Assembly (NCBI RefSeq): GCF_009827315.1
Contig: NZ_WTYF01000004.1
Coordinates: forward strand, 124,001 to 188,000
Origin: Qipengyuania gaetbuli
GTDB taxonomy: Bacteria; Pseudomonadota; Alphaproteobacteria; Sphingomonadales; Sphingomonadaceae
Length of the DNA: 64,000 nt
Direction: 5' to 3'
Below, in pieces: positions 34,995 to 43,488 of the stretch; position 1 is the stretch's first letter; each line of letters opens with the position of its first letter. The position numbers were made by a program, and so were the translations under genes. The notes beneath the pieces are model-generated. The model worked only from the letters and a program-made list of their open reading frames with translations. It made no database searches and was not told where the DNA came from.

Positions 34995-35896
34995 AGATCG
35001 CCATGCTGGCGCGTAATCCCAATCTCTATTCGCACCAGCGCCTTGTCGAGGCGGCGGAGGCGCGCGGGCACACGCTCGATATCCTCAACACCACGCGTTG
35101 CACCGTCCACATCGCGAGCCACCGGCCGCAGGTGTTCTACAATGGCGAAAAGGTCGCCCGCTACGACGCGGTGATCCCGCGCATCGGCGCTTCGATCACG
35201 AATTACGGTCTTGCGATCCTGCGCCAGTTCGAAATGCAGGGCTGCTGGCCCCTGAACGAAAGCGTCGCCATCGGCCGCAGCCGCGACAAGCTGCGCTCGA
35301 TGCAGATCCTCGCCAAGCACGGCCTCGGCCTGCCGCTCACGGCCTATGCCAACGATCCCAAGCAGGCCGAAGAAATCATCAAGGCGGTCAAGGGCCCGCC
35401 GGTGGTCATCAAGCTTCTCGAAGGTACGCAGGGCATCGGCGTCGTGCTGGCCGAAACCATGTCATCGGCCAAGTCGGTGATCGAGGCTTTCCGGGGTGCC
35501 AACGTCAACATCCTCGTGCAGGAATTCATCAAGGAAGCGGGCGGCACCGACATCCGCGCGCTGGTCATCGGCGGCAAGGTCGTCGCGACGATGAAGCGCA
35601 CCGGTGCGGCGGACGATTTCCGCAGCAACCTTCACCGCGGCGGCAGCGCCGAACTCATCAAGATCACGCCGGCCGAACGCGCCACGGCGGTCAATGCGGC
35701 CAAGCGCATGGGCCTCAACGTCTGCGGCGTCGACATGCTGCGGTCGAATCACGGCCCGGTGATCATGGAAGTGAACTCCTCGCCCGGTCTTGAAGGCATC
35801 GAGAAAGCGACCGGCAAGGACATTGCCGGCATGATCATCGAGTTCATCGAGAAGAGCGCCAAGGACGGCAAGACCAAGACCAAGGGAACGGGCTGA
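34991..35896 (+). CDS. rimK: RimK-family ATP-grasp glutamate ligase
   Basis: This 301-residue ATP-grasp enzyme is of the RimK type. It has an N-terminal domain ([21 protein letters not shown]), a central lysine segment [18 protein letters not shown], and the metal-binding end [17 protein letters not shown]. RimK adds glutamate residues to the C-terminus of S6 in E. coli. The S6 in this window ends in EERD rather than EE, so the target may differ. The C-terminus is lysine-rich. It is the last gene of a fully overlapping operon. Confidence 0.93.
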   Translation: MKIAMLARNPNLYSHQRLVEAAEARGHTLDILNTTRCTVHIASHRPQVFYNGEKVARYDAVIPRIGASITNYGLAILRQFEMQGCWPLNESVAIGRSRDKLRSMQILAKHGLGLPLTAYANDPKQAEEIIKAVKGPPVVIKLLEGTQGIGVVLAETMSSAKSVIEAFRGANVNILVQEFIKEAGGTDIRALVIGGKVVATMKRTGAADDFRSNLHRGGSAELIKITPAERATAVNAAKRMGLNVCGVDMLRSNHGPVIMEVNSSPGLEGIEKATGKDIAGMIIEFIEKSAKDGKTKTKGTG

Positions 35897-35905
35897 GCCT
35901 GCCCT

Positions 35906-36679
35906 TCAGGCGTTCCTTGCCGTGAGCCCTCCGTCCACGGGTATGACCGCTCCGGTGATGTAGCTGGCTGCAGGCAACACCAGCGACAGGATCACGTGCG
36001 CGACCTCTTCCGGCTCGCCATAGCGCTTTAGCGCGGTGCGACGCTTGGCGAAGATGGTCTTGTGCTCGTCCGGCACCGCCTCGGTCATGGCGGTGCTGAT
36101 CGGGCCCGGACAGATACAGTTGCAGGTGATCCCTTCCGGCCCGAGATCGACCGCCAACCCGCGCGTCAGGCCGGTCACACCGGTTTTCGCCGCCACATAG
36201 GGCGTATCACCGGGCGTGGCGCCTAGGCCTTCGGTCGAGGCGATATTCACGATCCGCGGTGCATCGCTGGCGCGCAAATGGGGCAGGGCGGCGCGCACGG
36301 TCCGCTGGTGCGCCGTCAGCATTATGGCAAGCGCGCGGTGCCACACCTCCTCGTATTCCTCGCCCGCATCCAGCGCACAGAAGCTGGAGACACCGGCATT
36401 GTTCACCAGGATATCGATCCCGCCGAAATCCGCAGCGATCCGGCTGACGACCGAGGCGATGGCGTCCTTGTCGGCAACGTCCAGCGCATAGGCCTTGGCC
36501 CCTTCGCCGCACTCACGCGCTACCGCTTCGCAGGCCGCGAGGTCACGGTCCGTCACGGCGACGCGCGCGCCTTCCTTGGCGAAAAGCAGCGCGGTTGCGC
36601 GCCCCATACCGCTGGCAGCGCCAGTGATTACGGCTATGCGGCCCGCGATCGAGCGGGAGCGGCTTACGGCTTCGGTCAT
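35906..36679 (-). CDS. Short-chain dehydrogenase/reductase
   Basis: This 257-residue classical SDR has the cofactor motif TGAASGMG (19-26) and an acidic residue after beta-2 (VTDRD), which favours NAD(H). It also has NNAG (93-96), catalytic S148, and Y161-x3-K165. The C-terminal GAVIPVDGG is typical. The substrate is unknown. The region just before the ATG can form a hairpin that covers the ribosome site. Confidence 0.88.
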   Translation of the reverse strand: MTEAVSRSRSIAGRIAVITGAASGMGRATALLFAKEGARVAVTDRDLAACEAVARECGEGAKAYALDVADKDAIASVVSRIAADFGGIDILVNNAGVSSFCALDAGEEYEEVWHRALAIMLTAHQRTVRAALPHLRASDAPRIVNIASTEGLGATPGDTPYVAAKTGVTGLTRGLAVDLGPEGITCNCICPGPISTAMTEAVPDEHKTIFAKRRTALKRYGEPEEVAHVILSLVLPAASYITGAVIPVDGGLTARNA

Positions 36680-36685
36680 GACATC

Positions 36686-36701
36686 CCCTCTTTGCGGAGG
36701 G
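36686..36701 (-). promoter_or_regulatory. Hairpin over the SDR ribosome-binding site
   Basis: On the minus strand CCCTC (36701-36697) can pair with GAGGG (36690-36686), seven bases before the SDR ATG. The second arm is the Shine-Dalgarno sequence. The stem is only 5 bp, so this may be chance. Confidence 0.3.
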
Positions 36702-36760
36702 TGTTATCACGCAATTTTCCCGAGGTGGGAAGCGCAAGCCAGCCGGACGTGTGCGTCTCG

Positions 36761-37165
36761 CTATTCTGCAGCCATTTTGAGGAGTTCAATCTCCTCGCGC
36801 AGGCGGGCCAGTTCCATTTCGTAGAGCCGCGTGCAGTCGAGCCGCGCCGGTTTTTCGCCGAGCGGGATGGTGACGCGCACGTATACGAGGGCGCGCTGGT
36901 CGCGCTCCGGACTGTAGAAGCGCAGCGCATTGTCGTCTTCCGGCAGCGGGCTGGCGGCGCTCCCTGCAGCGCCCATGTCGAGATAGGCGCCGTTCGAGTT
37001 CATCGACTGGCGGCAGCGGGTTCCGCTGGCGGTTTCAATCGAATCCTCGCCCCCGGTCCCGTGCGGAGCGGCGGGAAGATGGACACCCTGCGATTGTCCA
37101 TGGGCCTGTGTGCTAGCGAGCGCTGCGCAGGCGGCGAACGCCGAGTTTCGAACAAACGCGTGCAT
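36761..37165 (-). CDS. Exported protein of the fimbria-like cluster, unknown function
   Basis: This 134-residue protein has a signal peptide ending near QAHGQ (residue 23). An unstructured Gly/Ser region comes next, then a domain with ERDQRALVYVRVTIPLGE. A C-terminal helix LYEMELARLREEIELLKMAAE looks coiled-coil. Two cysteines (TRCRQS, LDCTRL) are present. The family was not recognised. Its start overlaps the chaperone-like gene by 53 bases, so it is likely translated with it. Confidence 0.6.
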   Translation of the reverse strand: MHAFVRNSAFAACAALASTQAHGQSQGVHLPAAPHGTGGEDSIETASGTRCRQSMNSNGAYLDMGAAGSAASPLPEDDNALRFYSPERDQRALVYVRVTIPLGEKPARLDCTRLYEMELARLREEIELLKMAAE

Positions 37166-37520
37166 GGACGGAAACCCTCCTTTCCTCGATCCGTTCGGCG
37201 CACAGGCGGAAGCGGACCTCTTCGCCCGGAACCAGCCCGTCGACAACGACGAGGATCCGGCGATTTGCCCCTGGGGCGATGGTACTGACTGACGGAAGGA
37301 TGGTGACGCGCTCGGCTGCGATGCCGCTGCCTTCCTCCACGAACGCGCGGAAGCGGTGCGCGCCCGGGTAGGGATTGCGCAGCGTGAGGTAGAGCCCCTT
37401 GCGTTCGCTGGCGGTGGTGCCGCTCTTCTCCAGCGGTCCGAGCCCGACAGCCATTGCGCTCCCCGCGCTTGCGGCAAGTGCCAGTGCGCAGATGTTCCGA
37501 ACATGGCTCACCCTGAGCAT
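37113..37520 (-). CDS. Pilus-chaperone-like single-domain periplasmic protein
   Basis: This 135-residue protein has a signal peptide (to about SAMA, residue 24). A single immunoglobulin-like domain follows, with LYLTLRNPYPGAHRFRAFVE, VTILPSVSTIAPGANRRILVVV and VPGEEVRFRLCAERI. The strand order and the P-G-x-x-R pattern resemble the N-terminal domain of PapD-type pilus chaperones. The second domain is missing and the protein is half the usual length. It overlaps the pilin-like gene by 13 bases. Confidence 0.55.
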   Translation of the reverse strand: MLRVSHVRNICALALAASAGSAMAVGLGPLEKSGTTASERKGLYLTLRNPYPGAHRFRAFVEEGSGIAAERVTILPSVSTIAPGANRRILVVVDGLVPGEEVRFRLCAERIEERRVSVHARVCSKLGVRRLRSAR

Positions 37521-37966
37521 GTGACCACCGTCACGATCGAATAGTCGCCGGCAGCAAAGCCACCAGGGTCCTCGGCCTTGGCATGGACGGTGTAGACGTC
37601 AGCCAGATCGGAAGAAGTGCTGGTCGACTGGGCGCTGGTATAGGCCTGGGAGGCACCGTCGAGCGAAGTGTACCTGATCTGCGGCGAGATGCCCGAGACA
37701 TCGTTTGTCGAGGTAATGGTCGGAGCGCCGAAGGATAGCGTGGGATCACTGCCCAAGGCCGTGACCGTTACAGTCGCCGCAGCGCCGCCGGAATTCTCCG
37801 ACGACAGGCTGGTGTAATCGGTATTCGGTGCAAGGGCACCGTCCGACACGATCAGCGAACAGGTGGCTAATAGCGAAGCATCGAACGCGACAGGCTCCGC
37901 GGCTATCGGCGCGGCCAGCACCGCTCCGCTAGCGGCAGCTGCAAGCCCAAGTGTCCTCTTCCGCAT
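37508..37966 (-). CDS. Spore-coat-U/fimbrillin-like secreted subunit
   Basis: This 152-residue protein has a signal peptide ending about APIAAEP (residue 24). The Ser/Thr/Ala-rich mature beta domain has two cysteines, one near the N-terminus (LLATCSLIV) and one at the extreme C-terminus (VVTCSG), spaced for a disulfide across the fold. This resembles SCPU-type fimbrial subunits. An exceptionally strong AAGGAGGTG precedes the ATG, suggesting high expression. It is first in the three-gene cluster; no usher gene is nearby. Confidence 0.55.
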   Translation of the reverse strand: MRKRTLGLAAAASGAVLAAPIAAEPVAFDASLLATCSLIVSDGALAPNTDYTSLSSENSGGAAATVTVTALGSDPTLSFGAPTITSTNDVSGISPQIRYTSLDGASQAYTSAQSTSTSSDLADVYTVHAKAEDPGGFAAGDYSIVTVVTCSG

Positions 37967-37972
37967 CCTTCA

Positions 37973-37989
37973 CCTCCTTCTTTCGGAGG
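37973..37989 (-). promoter_or_regulatory. Hairpin over the pilin-like gene ribosome-binding site
   Basis: On the minus strand CCTCC (37989-37985) can pair with GGAGG (37977-37973), the core of the strong Shine-Dalgarno sequence, around GAAAGAA. The design mirrors the hairpin before the SDR gene at 36686-36701. Confidence 0.35.
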
Positions 37990-38053
37990 GTATGGATAAC
38001 GATCGCCCTTAAAGGGCCGGATAGCGTGGGCCTGCGTATTTCTGCCTAGGCGA

Positions 38054-39493
38054 TTACCGGAAGGGCGGCTCGTTGAAAGCGCGCAGCTTGCGGCTGTGGA
38101 GGCGCGGGCCCTCCTCGCGCAGCAGGCGGCAGGCGGTGACGCCGATCTGGAGGTGGGCCGCGATGGCTTCCTCGTAGAACTTGTTCGCCTGGCCAGGCAG
38201 CTTGATTTCGCCGTGGAGCGGCTTGTCCGAGACGCACAGCAGCGTGCCGTAGGGAACGCGGAAGCGATAGCCCTGGGCAGCGATGGTGGCGCTTTCCATG
38301 TCTATGCCGACCGCGCGGGAAAGCGAGAGGCGGCGGGCCGAGCTGGTGTAGCGCAGTTCCCAGTTGCGGTCGTCGGTGGTGACGACGGTGCCGGTGCGCA
38401 TGCGCTTCTTCAGGTCGCTGCCGTGCTCGCCCGAAACCTCTTCCGCTGCGCCTGCGAGCGCCTGCTGGACTTCGGCGATGGCCGGAAGCGGGATTTCCGG
38501 CGGCAGCACCGGGTCGAGGACGTGGTCGTCGCGCAGGTATGCGTGGGCGAGGACGTAGTCGCCGATCTTCTGGCTGGGCCTGAGGCCGCCGCAGTGGCCG
38601 ATCATAAGCCATGCTTCGGGGCGCAGCACGGCAAGGTGGTCGCAGATCGTCTTCGCATTGGAAGGGCCGACGCCGATATTGACCAGCGTGATCCCGCCGC
38701 CGTTTTCGCCCACGAGGTGATAGGCGGGCATCTGGTGGCGGCGCCATGCCGTGTCCGACAGCTGGGCGCGGGCATTGTCGGTCGCCTTGGTCAGCAGCAG
38801 GCCGCCGGCACCGGCCAGTGCGGTGTAACCGTTCCTGCCCAGCTGCGATCCGGCCCAGTCCACGAACTCGTCGACATAGCGGTGGTAGTTGGTGAACAGG
38901 ATGAAGCGCTGGAAGTGCTGCGGGTCGGTGCCCGTGTAGTGGGCCAGTCGCGCAAGGCTGAAATCGGTGCGCAATCCGTCGAACAGCGACAGCGGGATCG
39001 GGTCGTCCGGATTGTCGAGCTCGATGCCGTCGGCCAACTCGTCGCCGATGTCGGCAAGGTCGGTCGAGGGGAAATGGCGCGCGATCTCGTTGGGGTCGAT
39101 GCCCGCAAGCACCGCGCCGGCCTCGCCGTCGAGGACATAGGGGAAGGGGATTTCCTGCCGCGAGGAGCCCACTTCGACCTCGACTTCGTAGTTCGAGCCG
39201 ATCAGTTCGAGCTGTTCGCGCAGGTAGTTGCGGAACAGGGCGGGGCGGGTCACCGTGGTCGCGTAGAGGCCCGGCATGTTGAGCCGGCCGAAGGCGCGGT
39301 TGGCCCCGTCGGGCATTACGCCGCCGCGAAACAGCAGGCGAAGTTCGGGATAGGCGTAGCTGCCGTCCTTGCGCCGTTCGGCGGCGGGCAGTTCGCGGGT
39401 CTTGCCGAAAGCGATCACGTCGTCGCGCAGGCGGTTGATGGCCGCATCGTAGACGGATTCAAGCTTGTCGATGATCTGGTCGATCGATTCCAT
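38054..39493 (-). CDS. amn: AMP nucleosidase
   Basis: This 479-residue enzyme splits AMP into adenine and ribose 5-phosphate. The N-terminal regulatory domain carries ELRLLFRGG. The C-terminal nucleoside-phosphorylase-like catalytic domain has LINIGVGPSNAKTICDHLAVL, LMIGHCGGLRPSQKIGDYVLA and the acidic VGIDMESATIAAQG. The length matches the family. It lies downstream of rplI but behind a terminator and is probably its own unit. Confidence 0.93.
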   Translation of the reverse strand: MESIDQIIDKLESVYDAAINRLRDDVIAFGKTRELPAAERRKDGSYAYPELRLLFRGGVMPDGANRAFGRLNMPGLYATTVTRPALFRNYLREQLELIGSNYEVEVEVGSSRQEIPFPYVLDGEAGAVLAGIDPNEIARHFPSTDLADIGDELADGIELDNPDDPIPLSLFDGLRTDFSLARLAHYTGTDPQHFQRFILFTNYHRYVDEFVDWAGSQLGRNGYTALAGAGGLLLTKATDNARAQLSDTAWRRHQMPAYHLVGENGGGITLVNIGVGPSNAKTICDHLAVLRPEAWLMIGHCGGLRPSQKIGDYVLAHAYLRDDHVLDPVLPPEIPLPAIAEVQQALAGAAEEVSGEHGSDLKKRMRTGTVVTTDDRNWELRYTSSARRLSLSRAVGIDMESATIAAQGYRFRVPYGTLLCVSDKPLHGEIKLPGQANKFYEEAIAAHLQIGVTACRLLREEGPRLHSRKLRAFNEPPFR

Positions 39494-39560
39494 GGCTGGT
39501 TTTTCTCCTGGCTCTTTGTTGTTTTCGTGACACCTCCTGCCACAGGAAGGCGCCTGTTAC

Positions 39561-39593
39561 AAAAAGGGCGCGGAGACCGAAGTCGCCGCGCCC
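39561..39593 (-). terminator. Terminator of rpsF-rpsR-rplI
   Basis: GGGCGCGG (39566-39573) and CCGCGCCC (39586-39593) form a perfect 8-bp stem. On the minus strand it is followed by TTTTTG (39565-39560). It lies 23 bases past the rplI stop. Confidence 0.9.
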
Positions 39594-39616
39594 TGATTGT
39601 CTGGTTGTCGAAGAGA

Positions 39617-40234
39617 TCAGCCCTCGAGGTTCTCTTCGTCGTCACCTTCGAGCATGTCGGCGGGAATTTCGCCGGGCTCGAGGTTGGGTTCGATGCGGGT
39701 TGCTTCGGCCTGCTCTTCGATCTCGCGCTGTTCGTCTTCGAACATCTGCGCAAGAACGTCGACGCCCTGGCTCTGCAGCTCGGCTTCGTCGTCCGAACGG
39801 GCGACGTTGGCCTTGATGGTGACCGAGACTTCGGGGTGGAGGTCGATGCGCACGTCATGCATGCCGATCGTCTTGATCGGGTTGCCCATGATGACCTGCT
39901 TCTTGTCGATCTCGTGACCCTTTTCGGCAAGGCCGTTCACGATGTCGCGAACGTTGACCGAGCCGTAAAGCTGGCCGGCGTTCGACGAGGCGCGGATCAG
40001 GGTGATTTCGACACCGTCGACCTTTTCACCGGCCTTTTCGGCTTCGGTGCGGCGTTCGGCGTTTTCCTTTTCCAGGCGATCGCGGTTGGCTTCGAAGACC
40101 TTCTTGTTCGCCTCGTTGGCGCGAAGGGCCTTCTTCTGCGGAAGCAGGTAGTTGCGTGCGTAGCCGTCCTTCACGGTGACGACGTCACCGATCGTGCCGA
40201 GCTTTTCGATGCGCTGAAGGAGAATGATATCCAT
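39617..40234 (-). CDS. rplI: 50S ribosomal protein L9 with C-terminal extension
   Basis: The first 150 or so residues are a normal L9: N-terminal domain [22 protein letters not shown] with [12 protein letters not shown], a long connecting helix, and a C-terminal domain with [10 protein letters not shown] and [20 protein letters not shown] further 55 residues are strongly acidic (DEDE-rich, ending DDEENLEG), giving 205 in all. Such tails are known in alphaproteobacterial L9. It is last in the S6-S18-L9 operon. Confidence 0.96.
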   Translation of the reverse strand: MDIILLQRIEKLGTIGDVVTVKDGYARNYLLPQKKALRANEANKKVFEANRDRLEKENAERRTEAEKAGEKVDGVEITLIRASSNAGQLYGSVNVRDIVNGLAEKGHEIDKKQVIMGNPIKTIGMHDVRIDLHPEVSVTIKANVARSDDEAELQSQGVDVLAQMFEDEQREIEEQAEATRIEPNLEPGEIPADMLEGDDEENLEG

Positions 40235-40246
40235 GATGTCTTCCCC

Positions 40247-40471
40247 TTACTTCACGATGTACGGCAGCAGGCCGATCTGGCGGGCGCGCTTGATGGCCTT
40301 GGCCAACTCACGCTGCTTCTTCGCGCTGACGGCGGTGATGCGGGACGGGACGATCTTGCCACGCTCGGACATGAAGCCCTGGAGCAGACGGACGTCCTTG
40401 TAGTCGATCTTCGGCGCGTTCTTGGCGGCGAAGGGGCACGACTTGCGGCGGCGGAAAAACGGGCGGGCCAT
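40247..40471 (-). CDS. rpsR: 30S ribosomal protein S18
   Basis: This 74-residue S18 binds S6 and 16S rRNA in the platform. The core [19 protein letters not shown] and the [21 protein letters not shown] segment are conserved. One cysteine (KSCPF) stands near the N-terminus. The ATG overlaps the rpsF stop by one base (TGATG), giving coupled synthesis with its partner S6. Confidence 0.97.
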   Translation of the reverse strand: MARPFFRRRKSCPFAAKNAPKIDYKDVRLLQGFMSERGKIVPSRITAVSAKKQRELAKAIKRARQIGLLPYIVK

Positions 40472-40836
40472 CAGTCACGCTCCTCACGTTCACGGCGCTT
40501 CTTCGAGTCGCGCTCGTTCTTGCGCATCATGACCGACGGGCCGGTTTCATGCTCGTCGACGGCGATCGTCATGTAACGGATCACGTCTTCGTTGATGCGG
40601 GTCTGGCGTTCGAGTTCGGCAACGACGGAGCCGGGGCCCTCGATGTTGAGCAGAACGAAATGTGCCTTGCGGTTACGGTCGATCTTGTAAGCGAGGTTCT
40701 TGAGACCCCAGGTCTCGGTCTTGGTGACCTTGCCATTGTTCGCTTCGACGATTTCGGTCGCCGTGGCGGCGAGCTGGTCAACCTGAGCCTGGCTCAGGTC
40801 CTGTCGCGCCAAGAAGACATGCTCGTAGAGAGCCAT
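40471..40836 (-). CDS. rpsF: 30S ribosomal protein S6
   Basis: This 121-residue S6 has the usual ferredoxin-like body ([47 protein letters not shown]). A charged tail ends in RREREERD. In E. coli the S6 C-terminus ends in two glutamates that RimK extends; here the terminal residue is aspartate after EER. A rimK-type gene occurs in this window at 34991. It heads the S6-S18-L9 operon. Confidence 0.96.
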   Translation of the reverse strand: MALYEHVFLARQDLSQAQVDQLAATATEIVEANNGKVTKTETWGLKNLAYKIDRNRKAHFVLLNIEGPGSVVAELERQTRINEDVIRYMTIAVDEHETGPSVMMRKNERDSKKRREREERD

Positions 40837-40939
40837 GCTCTTGTCCTTTCACTTGCTGGCCGATCGCTGGCTGATCCGCGGGATTGCGGGGCCCCTCCGG
40901 CTTTCTTCATTTCCGTCGCCCGGAAGCGAGGGATGCGCG

Positions 40940-40967
40940 CACATAGCGGGATTCTGCGCGAATGCAA
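40940..40967 (-). promoter_or_regulatory. rpsF: Candidate promoter of the rpsF operon
   Basis: On the minus strand TTGCAT (40962-40967) is followed after 16 bases by TATGTG (40940-40945), then a GCGCGC start region. It lies about 100 bases before the rpsF ATG. The architecture resembles the candidate rpsA promoter at 12017-12045. Confidence 0.45.
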
Positions 40968-41041
40968 GCCAAACTCTGCCCTTGCCGGGGCGGAACGTGC
41001 GGGGCAGGGGGCCGTTGCCCGTGAAACTGAGGAGATAATGC

Positions 41042-42004
41042 GTGCCCGGCGGACTTGTAGCGCTTCTTGACGACATTTCGGTCATCGCCCGCACCGCGGC
41101 GGCATCCATCGACGATGTCAGCGTGGCTGCCGGCAAGGCCAGCAGCAAGGCGGCCGGCGTGGTTATCGACGATGCTGCCGTGACCCCGTCCTACGTGACC
41201 GGGCTCGACCCCAAGCGCGAGCTGCCGATCATCTGGAAGATCACCAAGGGCAGTTTCAAGAACAAGCTGCTGATCCTGCTTCCCGGCGCATTGCTGCTGA
41301 GCCAGTTCCTGCCTTCGGCGATCATCTTCATCCTGATGCTGGGCGGTGCCTACCTGTCCTTCGAAGGGGCGGAAAAAGTGCTGGAGAAGCTCGGCGGCGA
41401 AAAGCACGGCAAGACGCTGGACGACGTGATCGAGGATCCGGCCAAGTTCGAAAGCCAGCGCGTCAATGGCGCGATCCGCACCGATTTGATCCTGTCGGCG
41501 GAGATCATGGCTATCACGCTCAACGAAGTGGCCGCAGAATCGCTCTGGATCAGGGCGGGCGTGCTGGCCATCGTTGGCATCGGCATCACGGTCGTCGTCT
41601 ATGGCGCGGTGGCGCTGATCGTGAAGATGGACGATGTCGGCCTGCACTTGGCGGAGCGGGAATCGAGCGCGGCCCAGAGCTTCGGCAGATTCCTCCTGCA
41701 CGCCATGCCCTGGCTGCTTACGGCGCTGTCGTTCATCGGCACCATCGCCATGCTGTGGGTGGGCGGAGGCATCATCCTCCACGGCCTCCACGAACTCGGC
41801 ATCCATGGCCCGTCCGACTGGGCGCACGGTATCCAGCACGCGGTGGAAGCGGTGACCGGAGGTCTTTCGGGTGTTCTCGGCTGGGCGACCTACGCGGCGA
41901 TCTCGGCTCTGGTCGGCCTGGCGATCGGCTTCGTCATCGTCTTCGTGCTGCACAAGGTTTTCGGCTTCGGCCACGGTGTGGGCGAAGGCGCCGAAGCGCA
42001 CTGA
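41042..42004 (+). CDS. DUF808 (YedI-like) membrane protein
   Basis: This 320-residue protein has the DUF808 signature N-terminus MPGGLVALLDDISVIARTAA. About six hydrophobic segments follow (near residues 75-105, 175-200, 222-255 and 275-305). The start is GTG 41042 after GAGGAG. E. coli YedI belongs to this family; its function is not established. It diverges from rpsF and converges on the Mur ligase gene with three bases between stops. Confidence 0.88.
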   Translation: MPGGLVALLDDISVIARTAAASIDDVSVAAGKASSKAAGVVIDDAAVTPSYVTGLDPKRELPIIWKITKGSFKNKLLILLPGALLLSQFLPSAIIFILMLGGAYLSFEGAEKVLEKLGGEKHGKTLDDVIEDPAKFESQRVNGAIRTDLILSAEIMAITLNEVAAESLWIRAGVLAIVGIGITVVVYGAVALIVKMDDVGLHLAERESSAAQSFGRFLLHAMPWLLTALSFIGTIAMLWVGGGIILHGLHELGIHGPSDWAHGIQHAVEAVTGGLSGVLGWATYAAISALVGLAIGFVIVFVLHKVFGFGHGVGEGAEAH

Positions 42005-42007
42005 GCG

Positions 42008-43435
42008 TCAGGACAGGCGTTCGAACACCCGCTGCGCAAATTCGCTGAGCGTATCGTCGCGCGCGCCCATGACCACGATACGGTCCCCCGGGCGGGCCAT
42101 GCTGACCAGCCGGTCCTCTACATCCTTGCGGGCTGGGACGTGCTCGGCATGGCCGCCGGCCTCGCCGATCAACGCGATAATGCGCTCGCTCCCTTCGCTG
42201 CGGTCGACGGTTCCGCCGAAATAGACGGGGTCCGACAGGATGACGAGGTCGTCTTCGCCCAACTCGGCAGCGAAGGTCTGGGCCAGTTCGGCGCCCATCT
42301 GGCGCAAGGGGCCGTAGCCGTGTGGCTGGAAGAAGGCGATCACGCGGCCCGGATGCGCTTTCAGCGTTCGCAATGTGGCGGCGCATTTTTCCGGATTGTG
42401 CCCGAAATCGTCGATTACGGTGATGGCCGCATGCGTGGTGCCGACGATGTCGAACCTGCGCGCAAGACCCTTGAAACCGGCCAGCGCCTGCACCGAATCC
42501 CGCACCGGCACTCCGGCGGCGGCGGCCGCGGCAATCGCGGCGAGGGCATTGGCGAGGTTGTGCCGACCGGGCATTTCGAGGCGCAGCGGATACTGGCTGC
42601 CATCGTGCCGGTCGATGACCAGCGCCGCCTGACGCACCGGCCCTTCGGCGATGCTGTCGGGGACGATGCCGATCTGAGCCTTGTCCTGCTCGATGCCGAA
42701 GGTGATGACCTCCTTTGCATGGGGCAGCAGGGCGAGCGCTTCGGGATCGTCGGCATTGATCACCGAGATACGGCTGCGCGAAAGGTAGTCGCCAAACAGC
42801 TGGCGCAGTTCCTCCATGCTCTTGTGGTCGAGGCTGACGTTGAGCAGCACGCCGACGGCAGGGCGGTAGAGGGCGATGGACCCGTCGCTCTCGTCCACCT
42901 CGCTGACATAGAGGCTCTGCGATCCCACTACGGCGCTGGCGAAAGGTCGGTCGGGTGAGACGAAGTTCTTCATCACCGCGCCGTTCATGATGGTCGGAGC
43001 GCGCCCGGTCGCTTCAAGGATCCAGCCGAGCATGCCGGTGACGGTTGACTTGCCGCTCGTCCCTGCGACGGCAAGCCCGGCCCCGCTGGTGTTGAAGAGG
43101 ATCGAATTGAGCTCCGCGCGGGTAAGCCGCAGGCAGCCGAGCTCCGTGGCGCGCTGGATTTCGGGAACGGTGTCCTCGATCGCTGCCGAGGCGACGACGA
43201 TCTGCTCGCCCGATGTGATCCCGCTGCCGTCCTGCGGGTGGAGTTCGAAGCCCTGCCGTTCCAGCGCGGCGAACTTGGCGGGCGTGCGCCCCTGGTCGTG
43301 GCTGCGATCCGACCCTGCCACGCTGCATCCGCGTCCTTTCAGGATCTGCGCAAGCGGCAGCATTCCCGATCCGCCGATGCCGACGAAGAAGAACGGGCGG
43401 GCAAACAGGTCTTCGGGGCTGGGGAAGTCAGTCAT
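42008..43435 (-). CDS. mpl: MurC/Mpl-like Mur ligase (probable muropeptide recycling ligase)
   Basis: This 475-residue Mur ligase has an N-terminal nucleotide-sugar domain with GIGGSGM (19-25) and a central ATPase domain with GTSGKST (125-131), where MurC and Mpl usually have GTHGKT. YVSEVDESDGS and the C-terminal domain GHNPEKCAATL with FQPHGYGP complete it. Mpl joins a recycled tripeptide to UDP-MurNAc, whereas MurC adds alanine. Being outside a division cluster and divergent from an ldcA gene favours Mpl. The ATG at 43435 gives the family length. Confidence 0.72.
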   Translation of the reverse strand: MTDFPSPEDLFARPFFFVGIGGSGMLPLAQILKGRGCSVAGSDRSHDQGRTPAKFAALERQGFELHPQDGSGITSGEQIVVASAAIEDTVPEIQRATELGCLRLTRAELNSILFNTSGAGLAVAGTSGKSTVTGMLGWILEATGRAPTIMNGAVMKNFVSPDRPFASAVVGSQSLYVSEVDESDGSIALYRPAVGVLLNVSLDHKSMEELRQLFGDYLSRSRISVINADDPEALALLPHAKEVITFGIEQDKAQIGIVPDSIAEGPVRQAALVIDRHDGSQYPLRLEMPGRHNLANALAAIAAAAAAGVPVRDSVQALAGFKGLARRFDIVGTTHAAITVIDDFGHNPEKCAATLRTLKAHPGRVIAFFQPHGYGPLRQMGAELAQTFAAELGEDDLVILSDPVYFGGTVDRSEGSERIIALIGEAGGHAEHVPARKDVEDRLVSMARPGDRIVVMGARDDTLSEFAQRVFERLS

Positions 43436-43488
43436 CGCGGTCTCGCTATGCAGTTGCAGCCGCCAAGACAAGCAGGCATGACGCAGGC

